A DNA stretch of 64,000 nucleotides, from positions 196,001 through 260,000 of the forward strand of contig JAMRYE010000013.1 in NCBI GenBank assembly GCA_024082115.1. Reading direction: 5' to 3'. This document shows, in pieces, positions 33,218 through 46,300 of the stretch. Source of the DNA: Rhinocladiella similis. Its lineage: Eukaryota; Ascomycota; Eurotiomycetes; Chaetothyriales; Herpotrichiellaceae. Below the pieces are notes generated by a model. The model ran no database searches. It was not told the DNA's origin and worked only from the letters and a program-made list of their open reading frames with translations. A program made the translations under genes and the position numbers. Each line of letters begins with the position of its first letter. The stretch's first letter is position 1.

Positions 33218-34781
33218 ATGAGCCTCTCCTCCTCGTCCGCGTCGTCCCTCTTTACAGCATTTCCAAACGGCCTCCGTCTCGTTCGATCTGCGCCGCCTCA
33301 CTCTCTCGTCCGAGTCTCAGCTACTTGTCTCCCCGCACGAGCACACTGCCGAGCTTCTTCCTCGAACTCGTCTAACTCGTCGTACTCGCACCGTCAGCGT
33401 CGCACCTTTTCAATCTCGACGAGAATGTCGGAGAAATTCGCCCCGGCCAAGCGCGTCGCGGGTCAGAAACAGGATGTGTGGAGTATAGTCAACGAGGCTG
33501 CGGCGGCGAGTCCCGTCCAGCCCATTGTGAACATGGGACAAGGGTTCTTTGGATACAACCCTCCCCAATTCATCATCGACGCCGCCAAGGGCGCCCTCGA
33601 CCGTGTGGAATGCAATCAGTATTCTCCCACCAAGGGCCGACCGAGGTTGAAGAAGGCCATCGCAAAGGCGTATTCCCCTTTCTTTGGACGCGAGTTGGAC
33701 GCCGAGACAGAAGTTACCATCACTACTGGTGCTAATGAGGGTGAGCCTTACCCCGGTGACCACGCACCTGCACTGCGGTGACTGGACGTGTGCCTGAGTG
33801 CTGATGTTTTTACGGAGCGTTCTTATAGGCATGCTAAGTGCGTTCATGGGCTTCATTGAACCAGGCGATGAAGTCATCATCTTCGAACCCTTTTTCGACC
33901 AGTACCTAAGTAACATTGAAATGCCGGGTGGGACGATCCGCTACGTCCCCTTACACCCCCCCGCGGACGGGGCAGAGAGGACCAGCTCTGCGGCGAACTG
34001 GCGCATCGACTTTGACGAGCTGGAACGGGCGTTCAATTCCAAAACGAAAATGATTGTTCTCAACTCGCCCCACAACCCCGTTGGGAAGGTGTTTAGTAAA
34101 GACGAGCTCACCAAGATCGGGGACCTGTGTCTCAAGCATAAGGTCATCATCCTCTCCGACGAGGTGTATGACAGACTGTACTATGTCCCCTTTACGCGGA
34201 TCGCGACCTTGTCTCCGGACCTGGCAAAGATTACGCTCACGGTTGGGTCGGCCGGGAAGAACTTTTACGCCACCGGCTGGCGCGTGGGATACTTGATCGG
34301 GCCGCCGGAGCTGATCAAGTACGTCGCCGCCGCGCACACGAGGATATGTTATTCGAGCGTGAGCCCACTGCAGGAGGCGGCGGCAATTGGGTTCGAGGTG
34401 GCGGATCAGGAGGGGTTCTGGGACCAGGCGGTGGCCGAGATGAAGGGGAAGGTCGATCGGTTCTGTGAGGTCTTTGACGAGCTGGGGATCCCGTATTCCG
34501 TGCCCGAAGGAGGATATTTTGTCTTGGCCAACTTGAAGAGAGTGAGATTGCCTGACGGGTACACGTTTCCGGACCACGTCAAGGACCGGCCGAGGGATTT
34601 TAAAATGTCGTGGTTTTTGATCATGGAGTTGGGTGTGGCTGCGATCCCGCCGACCGAGTTTTATACGGATGAAAAGGCTGAAATCGCAGAGGATTGGATG
34701 AGGTTTGCGGTATGTAAGAATGATGATGTGCTTGAACAGGCCAAGGAGCGGTTGAGGGGGTTGAAGAAGTATATGAATTAG
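33218..34781 (+). CDS. Kynurenine aminotransferase-type PLP aminotransferase (Bna3-like)
   Basis: Class I/II fold-type I aminotransferase, closest to kynurenine-oxoglutarate aminotransferase / cysteine-S-conjugate beta-lyase (yeast Bna3), making kynurenic acid. Exons 33218-33740 and 33829-34781 over an 88 nt intron give 491 residues. The first 69 residues are Ser/Arg-rich without acids, like a mitochondrial presequence; a second in-frame ATG at 33425 (MSEKFAPAKRV) would give a 422-residue cytosolic form of normal family length. Motifs: MGQGFFGYNPP at the start of the fold, LNSPHNPVGKVF, the DEVYDRLYY loop, the PLP lysine K318 in SAGKNFYATGWRVG, and the C-terminal Arg region EDWMRFAVCK. Substrate choice is by family; a relaxed specificity is likely. 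Confidence 0.92.
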
Positions 34782-35414
34782 AATCAGGATTGGAATTTGA
34801 AGGCGGGATGGAGTGGCCTTGTCATGAACTGAGAAAATCTCGGCTAGGTGAAAGAGTCCGGAATACCTGTCTCGTAGATTAGTAGAAAGTGCTTCGTTCA
34901 GTTTGGCTGCATAGAGGTGTTGGAAACGATTGAGGCATAGAGTACCTATGGAGGATCAGTCCTTACGGAGGCGCCCCTTTCTCTTGTCCTTTTCGGTACG
35001 AAAGTGCTAACCACCTCAAGAGGGCCATGAATGAGCTGAGTGGCTTCAAGAGTCTGTAGAGTCTGTAGGTAATGTTACAATGCGAGAAATTGTACAACTG
35101 AGTAGCCATGCAGTATGAATGGTGATACCGAGTGTATGGCAATATGAGGCATGCCATCGATGGGCAGTCAAGACCTGTTGTAGATGCGGGACGATAGGGA
35201 TACTCAGCCTCGTCGCGAAGAAAAAAGCGAGTGATCTCATCGCAAGGCTGAATTAAATGAGTTCGACGCGTCTTTGCCGACTACTGTACAATATGTATGT
35301 CGTCTCCAGTGCCTCTGACGCTTCATAATTGTGGACACTACCAACGATACGACTCTCGCCGTCCCTCAATCCTACTGCCTAGAAAGAAGAGAAACTACTG
35401 ATGGATCTCTTAAA
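34782..35414. promoter_or_regulatory. Promoter region of the Mgs1-like gene
   Basis: The 633 bp holds the aminotransferase 3' UTR and the promoter of the AAA+ gene. The Mgs1 frame is open upstream to 35331 but contains no ATG there. Confidence 0.45.
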
Positions 35415-37220
35415 ATGGTCTCCTGTCCAATCTGCGGCAAATCGGTAAAACAATCCAACATCAACAACCACATTGATTCGAACTGTATCGAAGACGTCGA
35501 ACAAGACAACGCTTCTACTGCTGCTTCCACCTCCACCACTACTGCCGCTGCGCCCGTCTCGTCCTTCTTCAAGACTCCGTCTTCGAAGCGTGATCGCGAT
35601 GTCTCCTCAACCGGCTCCTTCTTCTCGTCAAGTCAACCAGTGCAGGCATCGCCGAGTCTCGTCGCCCCTCGTCCGCCGTCCTCTGTAAAACGATCCTTTG
35701 ACAATACATTTGCATCTACGCAACCCACGCAGAACGGAACACAACATGAGCAAGACTCCTCCGCCTCTGCCACAACCGACCATGCCGCTCCTCCCCAACA
35801 GCCACCCCTGAAAAGGTCCAAAGCCGCAACCTCAACTGCCTCCCACGACAAGGCTGCACCCCTCGCAGAACGGATGCGCCCACGCACCCTAGCGTCCATC
35901 CTGGGTCAAGACCTCGTCGGTCCCTCTGGTGTCCTCACATCCCTGATCCAACAAGACCGCGTACCCAGCATGATCCTCTGGGGCGCAAGCGGCACGGGCA
36001 AAACCACCATCGCCCGCGTGATAGCCAGCATGGTCGGGTCCCGCTTCGTCGAGATCAACAGCACCTCCTCGGGGGTGGCGGAGTGCAAGAAGATATTCGC
36101 AGAGGCTCGAAGCGAACTGGGCCTGACGGGTCGCAAAACCATTATATTTTGCGACGAGATCCATCGGTTCAGCAAGTCTCAGCAAGACGTCTTCTTGGGT
36201 CCCGTCGAGGCAGGGACCGTGACGTTGATCGGCGCCACGACGGAGAACCCTAGTTTCCGCGTCCAAGGCGCACTGTTGAGTCGGTGTAGAGTGTTTGTGT
36301 TGAAAAAGTTGGAACAAGACGATATTCTTGAGATTTTGAAACGCGCCGTACAGCAGGAAGGGGAGAAATATGGCGTGTCATCTCTGTCCCAGTCGTCCAC
36401 ATCTACGTCGGCGTCCGACCAAGACCCCAGCACGAGTACGAATATCACAAATGGACACGACCACGACACCACCACCACCACCAACGGTAGTGCCGGTCCT
36501 GGAGGCTCGGATTTAATCACCACCTCCCTCCTAACTTACCTCTCGACTTTCGCCGACGGCGACGCCCGCACGGCGCTCAACCTACTCGAACTCGCCATGT
36601 CCCTATCCACACGGCCCGGAATGACCTTGTCCCAGCTGAAACAGTCCCTCACCAAAACACTGGTGTACGACCGCGCAGGAGACCAACACTACGACACCAT
36701 CAGCGCCTTCCACAAGTCCGTGCGCGGCTCCGACCCGGACGCGACGCTCTACTACCTCGCCCGCATGCTCACGTCGGGCGAAGACCCGCTGTACATCGCG
36801 CGGCGCATGGTGGTGATTGCAAGCGAGGACGTCGGCCTGGCGGACCCCTCCCTCCTCCCCCTCGCCACCGCAACCTACACCGCCGTACAGACCATCGGAA
36901 TGCCCGAGGCGAGAATCAACCTCGCGCACTGTGCCGTGACTTTGGCCCTCTCGCCCAAATCCACCAGGGCGTACCGCGGGCTGGAGAATGCAATGAGAGC
37001 CTTACAGGAACCGGGCGTCGGCGGCTTACCTATCCCCATACACTTGAGGAACGCGCCGACAAGACTCATGAAGGAACTAGGGTACGGGAAAGAATATAAA
37101 TATAATCCTGACTACAGGGACGGGAGGGTCAAGCAGGAATATCTGCCTGATGCGATCAAGGGGCGGAAATTCCTTGAAGACTTGGATTTGGGGTCGAGGA
37201 TTGATGAGGAGCTTGATTGA
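35415..37220 (+). CDS. MGS1: Mgs1/WRNIP1 AAA+ ATPase
   Basis: Nuclear replication-stress ATPase related to RarA/WRNIP1, acting at stalled forks with ubiquitinated PCNA. Intronless from the first in-frame ATG, 601 residues. A UBZ4/Rad18-type zinc finger is at the extreme N-terminus (C4, C7, H19, C24), followed by a disordered Ser/Thr/Gln-rich linker to about residue 150. The AAA+ core has Walker A GASGTGKT with K196, Walker B IIFCDEIHRF, and the sensor-like GATTENPSFRV. The lid domain is interrupted by a low-complexity insert of about 45 residues rich in Ser, Thr, Asp and Asn (near 36380-36510). The C-terminal tetramerisation region contains EDVGLADPSLLPLA and ends in the YLPDAIKGRKF segment of the family. 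Convergent with midasin. Confidence 0.95.
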   Translation: MVSCPICGKSVKQSNINNHIDSNCIEDVEQDNASTAASTSTTTAAAPVSSFFKTPSSKRDRDVSSTGSFFSSSQPVQASPSLVAPRPPSSVKRSFDNTFASTQPTQNGTQHEQDSSASATTDHAAPPQQPPLKRSKAATSTASHDKAAPLAERMRPRTLASILGQDLVGPSGVLTSLIQQDRVPSMILWGASGTGKTTIARVIASMVGSRFVEINSTSSGVAECKKIFAEARSELGLTGRKTIIFCDEIHRFSKSQQDVFLGPVEAGTVTLIGATTENPSFRVQGALLSRCRVFVLKKLEQDDILEILKRAVQQEGEKYGVSSLSQSSTSTSASDQDPSTSTNITNGHDHDTTTTTNGSAGPGGSDLITTSLLTYLSTFADGDARTALNLLELAMSLSTRPGMTLSQLKQSLTKTLVYDRAGDQHYDTISAFHKSVRGSDPDATLYYLARMLTSGEDPLYIARRMVVIASEDVGLADPSLLPLATATYTAVQTIGMPEARINLAHCAVTLALSPKSTRAYRGLENAMRALQEPGVGGLPIPIHLRNAPTRLMKELGYGKEYKYNPDYRDGRVKQEYLPDAIKGRKFLEDLDLGSRIDEELD

Positions 37221-37398
37221 AGTCAAGTTGGAAAAGCAAAGAAGTAGAACCGACTACGACGACCACGACATGTGTGAATAGTACGATTGGATAATTGAGA
37301 TCCTACTATTAAAGTATGAAAAAACAACCAAATAAACAAATACATCTGTGGTATCGATGTAATGTGTACGGTACGATACAGCAGCGTCAGAGATCTGC
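37221..37398. terminator. Convergent 3' ends of MGS1-like and midasin genes
   Basis: Only 178 bp separate the two stop codons. The A-rich piece around 37315-37345, with AATAAA-like words, is a plausible polyadenylation region; the transcripts probably overlap at their ends. Confidence 0.45.
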
Positions 37399-40300
37399 TT
37401 ACTGCACATCAACCACGCTCCCAAACCAACCTTTCAAAGCAGTGGCCAAAACACCAGGTAGATCCCTCACGTCCCTGACGACAAGGTAATACGGAAACGG
37501 AAAATCCTCGAGATACCGTTTCGTTCGCAACCTCATTTCTCCGTTGTGTACCGGATCCGCTTCATACACGGCCTCCTGAAGATCGAGGATACTGTCTTGT
37601 CCGGCATCGACAATGACAAAGACGACGATGATCTTCTCTTCCTGCGCTTGACGAACCAGTCTCGCGATCCCCTCGTGGTCCGAACAGTGGCCGTCGCTGA
37701 CGATGAGTTGCAACTGCCACAGATCCTCGGACGCAGTGTGTCCCTTGAGTCGTGCGTCGCGGAAGAGCTGGATGCTTTCCCTCACTAGATTCCTCACATT
37801 TGTGCCGCGCTGGTTGAACCCAAATGACCTGAACACGTTCACCCCGGACTCTGCCGGAGAGAAGGGGGTGCCGAAGGGATGGGCGACGCGGATGTGTTCT
37901 TCGTCGCCGAACCCGATCACGCAAATCTCGCCTGCTTCAAGCATCGAGAGGGCTTTGGTGAGCATGGCTAGAGTCTCAAAGGCCAGAAGATCGGCGCCAG
38001 ACTCGCTCATGGATTTGCTGTCGTCCACTGCGATCATGATTTGGTAATTGCGTTTGCTCGGCACGGATCGGCGCATCCAGATCTTGTCGCGTTTGTAGTT
38101 GGACGCAATGTAAGGAATGATGCGCTTGATGTTGAGACGTTTACCCGTTCTGTAGTCGCCGCGGAGTTTCGTCGCCGTGGTGGGTGAGAGGATGAGTCGG
38201 AGTTGTTCGGTCAGAATGAGTGAGAATTGATGCGTCGTAGCAGAGCAATGGTTCCAGAGTTGTGCGGCGTCGGATGTGCTTGTTGGTGGCGATGCAAGAA
38301 CATTGTTGTTGTGGCTGAGATCGATATCCCCAATGTCCGAAAGCAGATCGTCCTGGGATGCGTCGTTGTCTTCTTGTTGATCGCTGTGTTGATTGATTCC
38401 TCGTTCTTGACCTGGGAGGAATGCTCCTGATCCCTTGGCTTCTTCTGCATTGGGTTGAGCCTGTAAGCGATTCAATCTCTCAGCAATGTTGTCTTGAACC
38501 TCTGGCTCCAGAACATCGGGCACATCCACATTCTCATCAACAGCCATATTGTCGTCTTCGATAGCTTTGCTCTCATCAAGATTCTGAGCTTGTTCGCCAG
38601 CCGCAGCACCAAGAGCTTGAGCATCTCCTTGGTCTTCATCTTGGACATGCTCGAAATCCACATCAGCCATATCAATATCTTGCTCCTTGTCATGCTGCAC
38701 ATTTTCTTCGGCTGCTGGTAATATTTCTCGACGATTGTGCCACTGGTCCAGCACATCTGCCAGCTTCCTCAATGCCTCGTTCTGCTGATACTCGACGTCA
38801 TCAGTCCGTCCAGCTCCGAGCTCGGCAGCACCCTTTCCTGTTTCTCCTTGTTCTTGATTCTCCGGTGCTTTGCTGGGTCGGGATTGTTCAGGATTAGGCT
38901 CTTGCTCAGCCTCGTTCATACCCTGTGTGTCTTGCTGCTGGTCAGTTGTGTCCTGATGCGTATTGGCAGCCCCAGTGTCGCCTCCAGCGGGCTCATCTTG
39001 ATCCTGAGCAGCATCGTCATCACGCGTTCTGTGATCACCTGCATCGTTCTCATCTCGCTCAGGCTCCTGATCTTCCATGATCTCATCGTCTTGTCCAACA
39101 CCGTTCTCGGCCTCGTCTTTCTCGTCAACACCATCTTCAACACCAGCATCATCAAAGGGCTTGTCTTCCTTTTCAACGTCGTCCAACTCGGCATCCTGTG
39201 TTTCATCTGCCGGCTGATCAATGTCGGACATTTCATCCATTCCATCGTCAGAAGTGTCATCGTCCTTGACCTCGTCTTCTCCAGCCAGCTGCAACTCTTC
39301 CGGTAGCTCTAGCGCATCTTGATTGTCGGTGTGCGGATCCATGTTCTCAGCTTCAGGTCGTTCACCGCCTTCGCCCTCGTCTCCATCCTCCTCGTCCCTC
39401 TGCTCTTCGCCTTCTTGGCCTTCCATGTCTTCTCCCTCACGCTCCTCCCCGTCGGCAGCAGTCTGGTCGTCCGACTTCTTTCCCTCAGCCTTGTCATTCT
39501 TCATCTCATTATCTTCAGACTCATTCTTCATGTCGTCCCACATCTTCTCATCTACCGCATCTGGGTCAAGATCATCTACCGATCCAGTCTCTTCATCGAT
39601 ATCACTGTCTCCCTCATCTTCCGATCTATCTTGTCCTTCCTCGTCAGATTTCTGCTCTTCTTTTTCTCCAATCTCTCCTTCTAGATCGTCCCTGTCCATA
39701 TCAACAGCATCCTCTGCATTCTCCATCTCGTCATCGCGGTCTTCGTTTTGGCCTGTCTGCGCGAGCTCCGACAAATCTTCGTCGTCGGCCACGTCCTTGC
39801 TGATATCTTCTGCTCCTTCACCTTCTCCTAGGCCAGTACCGCTTTCGAGTTTACCAGATTGTTCTTCGCCATCGCTTGGTTCTGAAGGACGGCAGAAGCC
39901 TTGAGAGAGGAGTGCGTTAAAAGAGGTAGCCAGCTGGAGCGCCAGGCTGCATGTCTCCGAATGAACGGCAAGTTGTCGTGTGTTTAAATGCACACAGATG
40001 TGACAGAACTGCTCAATTACAGGAGAGGCCACTTGCAACAGATCACATGCAACAATGAAGTCGCTTGGATCCAAGCAATGGAGATTGTCGAGTAGAGACC
40101 CAATCCCAGCACTGATAGAATCGACTTGCATCGCTCGGTTTGCCTGAACAGCACATCGGTCTGTCTTGGTGAGCCAGCCTTGTTCTTCGATCGAGTTTGG
40201 TCTGTCCTCCTGCGCAGATGACCATCTTTGCAAGGCAACAAAAATCTGATCGATCAGTGTCCGGAGGTGGTCATCCCATGATGACAAACTTATGCTGCGG

Positions 40301-43300
40301 ATGCTGTTTCCGTTGACCTGCTGCAGAGCCCGTAGGTTGTCGGTCCAAGGAACAAGTTGGCGCAAGACAAAGTCGACGCGAGGTTCTTTAGCTTGCCATT
40401 CTCTCAGAAACGCGGCGAGCTCTGACAGTGTTTGTAAACTCTGACATCTCGAAATCTCCCCACTTTCACTGTTCAGTCTCAAAGGCAGATCCGGTAGATG
40501 TTCGAGTCTAGACTTGTGGTCTCTGACGCGGTCAACGTAGTCACGCAGACCATCCAGGAGTTGACCAACATCGAGTTTGGCATGCTGTGCCTGGAAGGTC
40601 AAAATGCTGCAAGTCAATGTCAAGACTTCTGCCAGCCATGCCAAATGTCGGCTTAACGATGGATCACCCTCTTGCGAACCCGAGGAGATAGAGGGCCAAT
40701 TAGGGGCATGGCTCAAACAAGAATGCATAAGAGCCAGCCGGCTTTCCAAGTTAACAGAGCTCTCTCCAGACAAGGCAATAGCTTGACGTTGATTGAGAAC
40801 CACAGACAACAGTCCCTCCAATAGGCCCATGCTTCTTCCGACCTCACCCTCTGTGAGATCTTCGGAATGCTCTGTCCGGCTTGCTCGAACAAGAGACATG
40901 ACATCAAGGAGGTCATGGAATACAGCAGTAGCCTGAGAGGCAGTGGACTGCTTACTGTTCGAGGAAAGGTCGGGCGAAGAAGCCAGAATGAGGGCCGTGG
41001 AAGATTGCTTCTCGAGCTCCGATGTTGGCAAATTCCGTCTGATGCCCATCTGCGAAACCGTCTTCAACGTGTCCGCTAGCAGGCGTCTCTTCCTTTCCTG
41101 GAGGTGACGAACCAAAGCAGTATTCTCCTCCGTCAATGCTGAAGGAGTTTCAGATCTCAGCTGCTTAATGGCGCTTTTCAAATCGTCCCTGATTGAGGCC
41201 AGTTCTAGATGAATATCGAGCTCGATCGTCTTCTTGGTATACAGATGGCGCATACTCTTCACAGCCCCAATTGTATCCGTCACTCGTGCCGGTCTTGTGT
41301 TCCAGTCCGGCAAAGTATAACCACATTTCACCAGCGCATCTTGAATCTTCGAGGTGTCGAGGAATGACTCGACTGCATTCAGCTCTGTTGTAGCTGTAAT
41401 AGGCTCACCCGTAGACTCTGATACTGGCTTTGAGATAACCACGGCTTGATTGAGTAGGCCACGATACTTCCTAACGATCTTGAACAACTTATGGTGTGAT
41501 CGGCGCGCACTATCGCGAAGAGCGGTGATGTTTGTGTCCTTCCAGCTTGCCAGCTGTATTTGTTCTTTGAGAGCCTTTTCTAGACTGGCACGTCCAGTCT
41601 GAAGCGCAGTCTCAACTCCCGGTTCATATCTCCGGTAATGCTTAACAGTATTCAAAACACACCTGTGAACTGGGAGCATGCCTGCATCTCGTTTCGTCAT
41701 ATCCTTAAGAGTGTGGTTGAGAGTATCTAGCAGCTTAAGCCGAGACGAATATTGCCCCAGACTTGTCGTTCTGAAGAAGCTTTCGAGAGTTCGTGCCAGG
41801 TCCTTACCGTATAGTTGCATGTCTTCGCCAGCAGCGAGCATTTTCGCAGAATTATGCAGTACAGATTCGTAGGCGATAAAGTACCAGGCCTGGGCGTCTT
41901 GTTCGTGGCGACGTTTCTCTTCGTCCAGAAGCCCAGCCCATGAGAGCAATTCGAGGCGTCTCCAGTTGACTATGAGAGCGGTCAGTTGATCAAGCAGCGG
42001 CGCAACCGACCACTCTCTGCTAGCAACACTTTGCCACTGAGATACTATTTCATAAAGCTTCTCGGTTTTGGTCATGAACTTGGCAAGTGGATCGCTGAGG
42101 TTCAAATACAAAACTTCCTTGCAGTAGGTAAGCACTTCAGCGGGGACTGCGTGCTCTGGCCACCTCTCTGCAATGGTGTGGAATCGTGCTTGGACTTGAT
42201 GGACCAGCGTGAAGAGCTTCTCATATTCTGCAACCTCGGAATCACTGTAGATATTGAGGCGCTGAGTCTGATTGGTGCCACGCAGAGCAGCGAACCTATC
42301 TTCCATTTTGACCAGTATAGCAGGCAAGAGGTCAACGAAGTTGGTGCCGGTGTTGCCGCTCGCGTGTTTACTTTGTTTGGCAATCTCTTCCAACGCACCC
42401 AATGTATAACTTTTGAGGGCACACTGTGGGTCTTGCAAGGCGTAGATCTTCTCATGGAGAGTCGCTAGTCTGACTGCGATAGCTCGAGCATCATATTTCG
42501 ATTCCAGCTTCTGAAGCTCTGTTGCTTGATCCACGAATTCTGGAAACATTTCTTGCATCTCACGCAATTCATCATCTGCATCCTGAGCAGCATCGCCTCG
42601 ATAGGCGTAATACCGTGACTGGACAGCAGCCTCAGCTTGGTCTTTAGTTAGACGAGTCTTCCACTCAAGATAAAAATGGCCAAGGACATCGAGTAAACTT
42701 TGATCGAAGGTAAAGCTGTCCTTTGGCGTCAAACACCTATCGATGGCGACATATTCGAGCCATTGAAGGCTGAGTGCCGACTTGGAGACGTCCTCGAATG
42801 TGACATCCCAAGGCTGTAAATGATCTGGCTGCACTCCCAGTATTGGAACGTGCCGCGCTATCTGTGCAAGCACGCCATCGTCGTGTTGTCTGTCTGTTTG
42901 TGCTGCTATGAGATCAATCCCGTGAGAGAAGCACTTCAAGAACCATAGAATTGGTTTCACGAAATCATCATAAGTCCGATTGGCACTCTCGAGACGCTCA
43001 ATCATGGTTCGTAGATTGAGTCGACCCTGCTCCTTTGTCCATTGCTGCACCCATTCCAATTTAGCCATTGCATTGTCATGACTGGGCTGGCTGCTAAGGA
43101 GACTATGAACAACCTGTGAGAAGGTCTCTTGGATCTTGTTCAGTTCCGACTTGGCAGGTCTCAAGACAGTTGGCGGCGGCGAGACATTTCCAAGGTCAGA
43201 GAGGGCCCTCTCCAGGGTTCGAATGACCATGCTAGTGTCTTGCCCCATGATCAGTTGGTGGAACTTCGTCTGTCCTACAATCCTATTCTTAAGATCGTTA

Positions 43301-46300
43301 ACACGCTTTTGGTATAGCTGGAAGGCAACATTGGGATAGATAGCAGGATCCATGATCTTGTCAGGCACCATTAACTCAAGTCCGGCCAAAGATAATCTGA
43401 TCAGACAACTGGCGACTTCTTCGGGACCAGAATGATCGTAAGAATAAAGTGAGAGCAGAATCGGATGGATATTGCGGAGATAGACATCTCTGAAATATTG
43501 TCGGTCACGGCCGGGCAAAACGATCTCATCCTGAGATAGATGTGCTAGCTGCTCAAAGCCGTACGTGTGTTGGTGGGATAAACAAGCTTTTGCTCGCTCT
43601 GTGAGCATTTCAGAGTGCGCAAACAACATCCCTGAGATAAGGATCCGGATACGTTCAATCAAGGCACCGGACCATTTGGCGAGATTGTTCGAGTTGCAGG
43701 CTAGACCTTGTGCAACAAAAGACAACTCCTCCTTTGCATGATGAAGCGTACCAAGTGGTTGGTCAAGTACAGAGCATAATTGCACCACGAGGTCGGTGCC
43801 GACTGAACCCTGATCGCTTAGCAGGCCAATATCAAGTGACGCAAGCTGATTAAGAGAAAATGGCAAGGTGTTCTCACCCGCAAGCAGTAATGTCGTGGGG
43901 GGTGCAGTCGAGAACATTGCTGACACCTGCAGCTCGGAGGGTTTCGCATCGCCGCTACCAAGAGTAATGACCTGACGAATGTAGTCGCTCGTACGCTGGA
44001 ATTTACCGCTCAGTGGAAATCCATTTTCAGACTTCATTTCGAGCTCTGAAACAGCTTCTTGAAGAGGCTCCAAGAAAGGCAGTTCGCCGTTTGAACGCAA
44101 AACAGAATCATAGGTCTGCTGCAGCTTCAATCTGAGAACAGCCAACGACGCTCTAGACTGTGGCAGCGAATGACATGCCGCATCGAATCTGGCAATGAGT
44201 CTCTCCAATCTCAATTGCACCTCTAGCTGCGATAAGGTTCGCGCTGTCTCGGGCTGAAATTGTGGCCACATTAATTGGAGCCCCTGTCCGTATATGAGTC
44301 CTTGGTCTTGGGGCGTGAGCAGATCAAGGCACTTCCTGAATGCGGCAGCCACCTCTGGATAGGATACTTCAATATCACGTGCAATGGCAGAGGAAACTTC
44401 AAGATAGGCTTGCAAAAGTGCAGCATCCATGGCCTTAACATCGCAAAGATCAATCATGTCACTCACAAATGCAGATATCTGCTCAAAAGCTCTTACAAAG
44501 CGTACCTCTGCGAAGGTCCCAGAGTTTGATCTTTCAAGACCGGTGATGCAGCTGTGCGCGAAGGCGAACACTTGTGGGATATTTGCAAGAGTCTTTGACT
44601 GTCTGTTGACCATCACAGAACGTTCCAGGATAGTTCTGTCTCTAGCCGAGACGGCGGTGGCATGCTCAGCAGCTGCCGCCAGTCTAGCTTTGATATTGGC
44701 CATACCTCGAATAACGTACCATGCTCGAGTAAATAGCTCCGCGGCAATAGGACTCCAGGCTTGCTGTTCAAGTCGAATTTGCAGTTGAATCAAAGGTTCA
44801 TCGAGAGTCACAAGCTGTGGGAGGTATGGCAACCTCGCATTTCCGGACAGCGACGACAGTCGGTAAGCCTCGAGAGGGTCAAAATTGGTCATCGAGGCCA
44901 GTACTTCCTCAAGCGCATCACTACCAGGAATGATGGCCGTTTTACTCAGATTTAGAGACATCTCCTCATTCGAAAGGTTGAAAACGAAAGGCTCGATGCT
45001 CTCAGGCGTGGGCGTCTGCAGTGCTGCTTGCGCCAACTGTCTCACCCGAGCGATAGACGACGTATATGGGTATCGAATCAACTGTGGCTTGAGCTCGTTT
45101 GCATTCAAGGAAGGCATGAACACTTCCAATGAACGATTTCGCATAGCTCTTGACAACTCGCCGTAGCGGGGGTCGACTGTCATAAACACCCGGAAGTTTG
45201 GATGGGGCTTGATAACTCTGGCATTGCCTGCATTGTGGTGCTCACTCACAGCGAGGACACCATTAGGCTCCAGGAGCGAATTAAGACGGTCAAGGACAGA
45301 GGGATCACAGAGATTTGCATTGTCCAGAACTAACCAGGAGCCCTTCTCAATGGCATCGATCAGAATACCGTCATTCCAGACAAATCGTGATCGGCCAGTG
45401 TTGGAGGTATTCAAGAGCGCCACGATTGCCTGGACAGAACCCTCGAGTTTTGGGAACAATCTTGATATTGTGGGCAGAATTCGTGAGAGCTCATCAAGGC
45501 CGATCTCCTCGGCATCCATCAGCTGCCATGTGTCAAGTGAGGCTTTGTGATGCCCATGAGGGTCCATAGTGTTCAGCGAATGCGCAACAATTTCTCGAAG
45601 AGTGTCTCTCATCTTCTGTTGCATGTTGACAATGTCTCGTCGGACATCATACTGCTCGAAGCCGCCAACAAGATCCATGGTGTCAACATCTGCATTCATT
45701 GAGAATTCCACATAGTCGGCACCACACAGAGCGGCTAACGATCGGAGAAGACTGGTCTTCCCAGATCCTGAAGGGCCGCAAATGATGACGGGCCAGTTGT
45801 TGTTGATCGCAGTGATCACAGAGTTCGCGGCTGGGAGATGAGATGTAGCAATGCTTGACCTTGGTCCAGTTGCTCGCTGGAGAACATCGTCTCGAGTCAA
45901 GAACGAGGTTCCAATCTGAAAAGAAGTCGGTGTGATAGCATTGTAGAAGCTTTCCAAGAACTGTGTTTGCCAGACTTGTTCGCGTATCTCAAAGGACAGA
46001 GATTTCTGGGGACCAGATCGAAATCTCTCAGCCACGATAGTCCGATAATGGGCGGAAGCTGGAAGCGTTGGTTGATCTTCGCAGAGTGTCAACCATCGAC
46101 TGACATCGCGAAGATTGAGTTCCCATGGACCTCCTATGTTGAAAGCTGGGGAATGAGAGACCAATTGGTCGATCTGTGCAGTTGCCTCAACCACGCCCTC
46201 TAGCTGAGCTGAAGCCACGTTGGGAAATTTGCGTTCACAGATACGCATGAGATCTTCCTTCTGGAAAGAGTCCGTAAACACCACTGTGAATCGATTGACG

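Noticed and set aside
38737..39904. Long Ser/Leu/Val-rich plus-strand frames opposite the midasin acidic region
   Set aside because: They are complements of repeated Asp/Glu codons (GAT/GAG/GAC), which read as Ser, Leu or Ile runs on the other strand.
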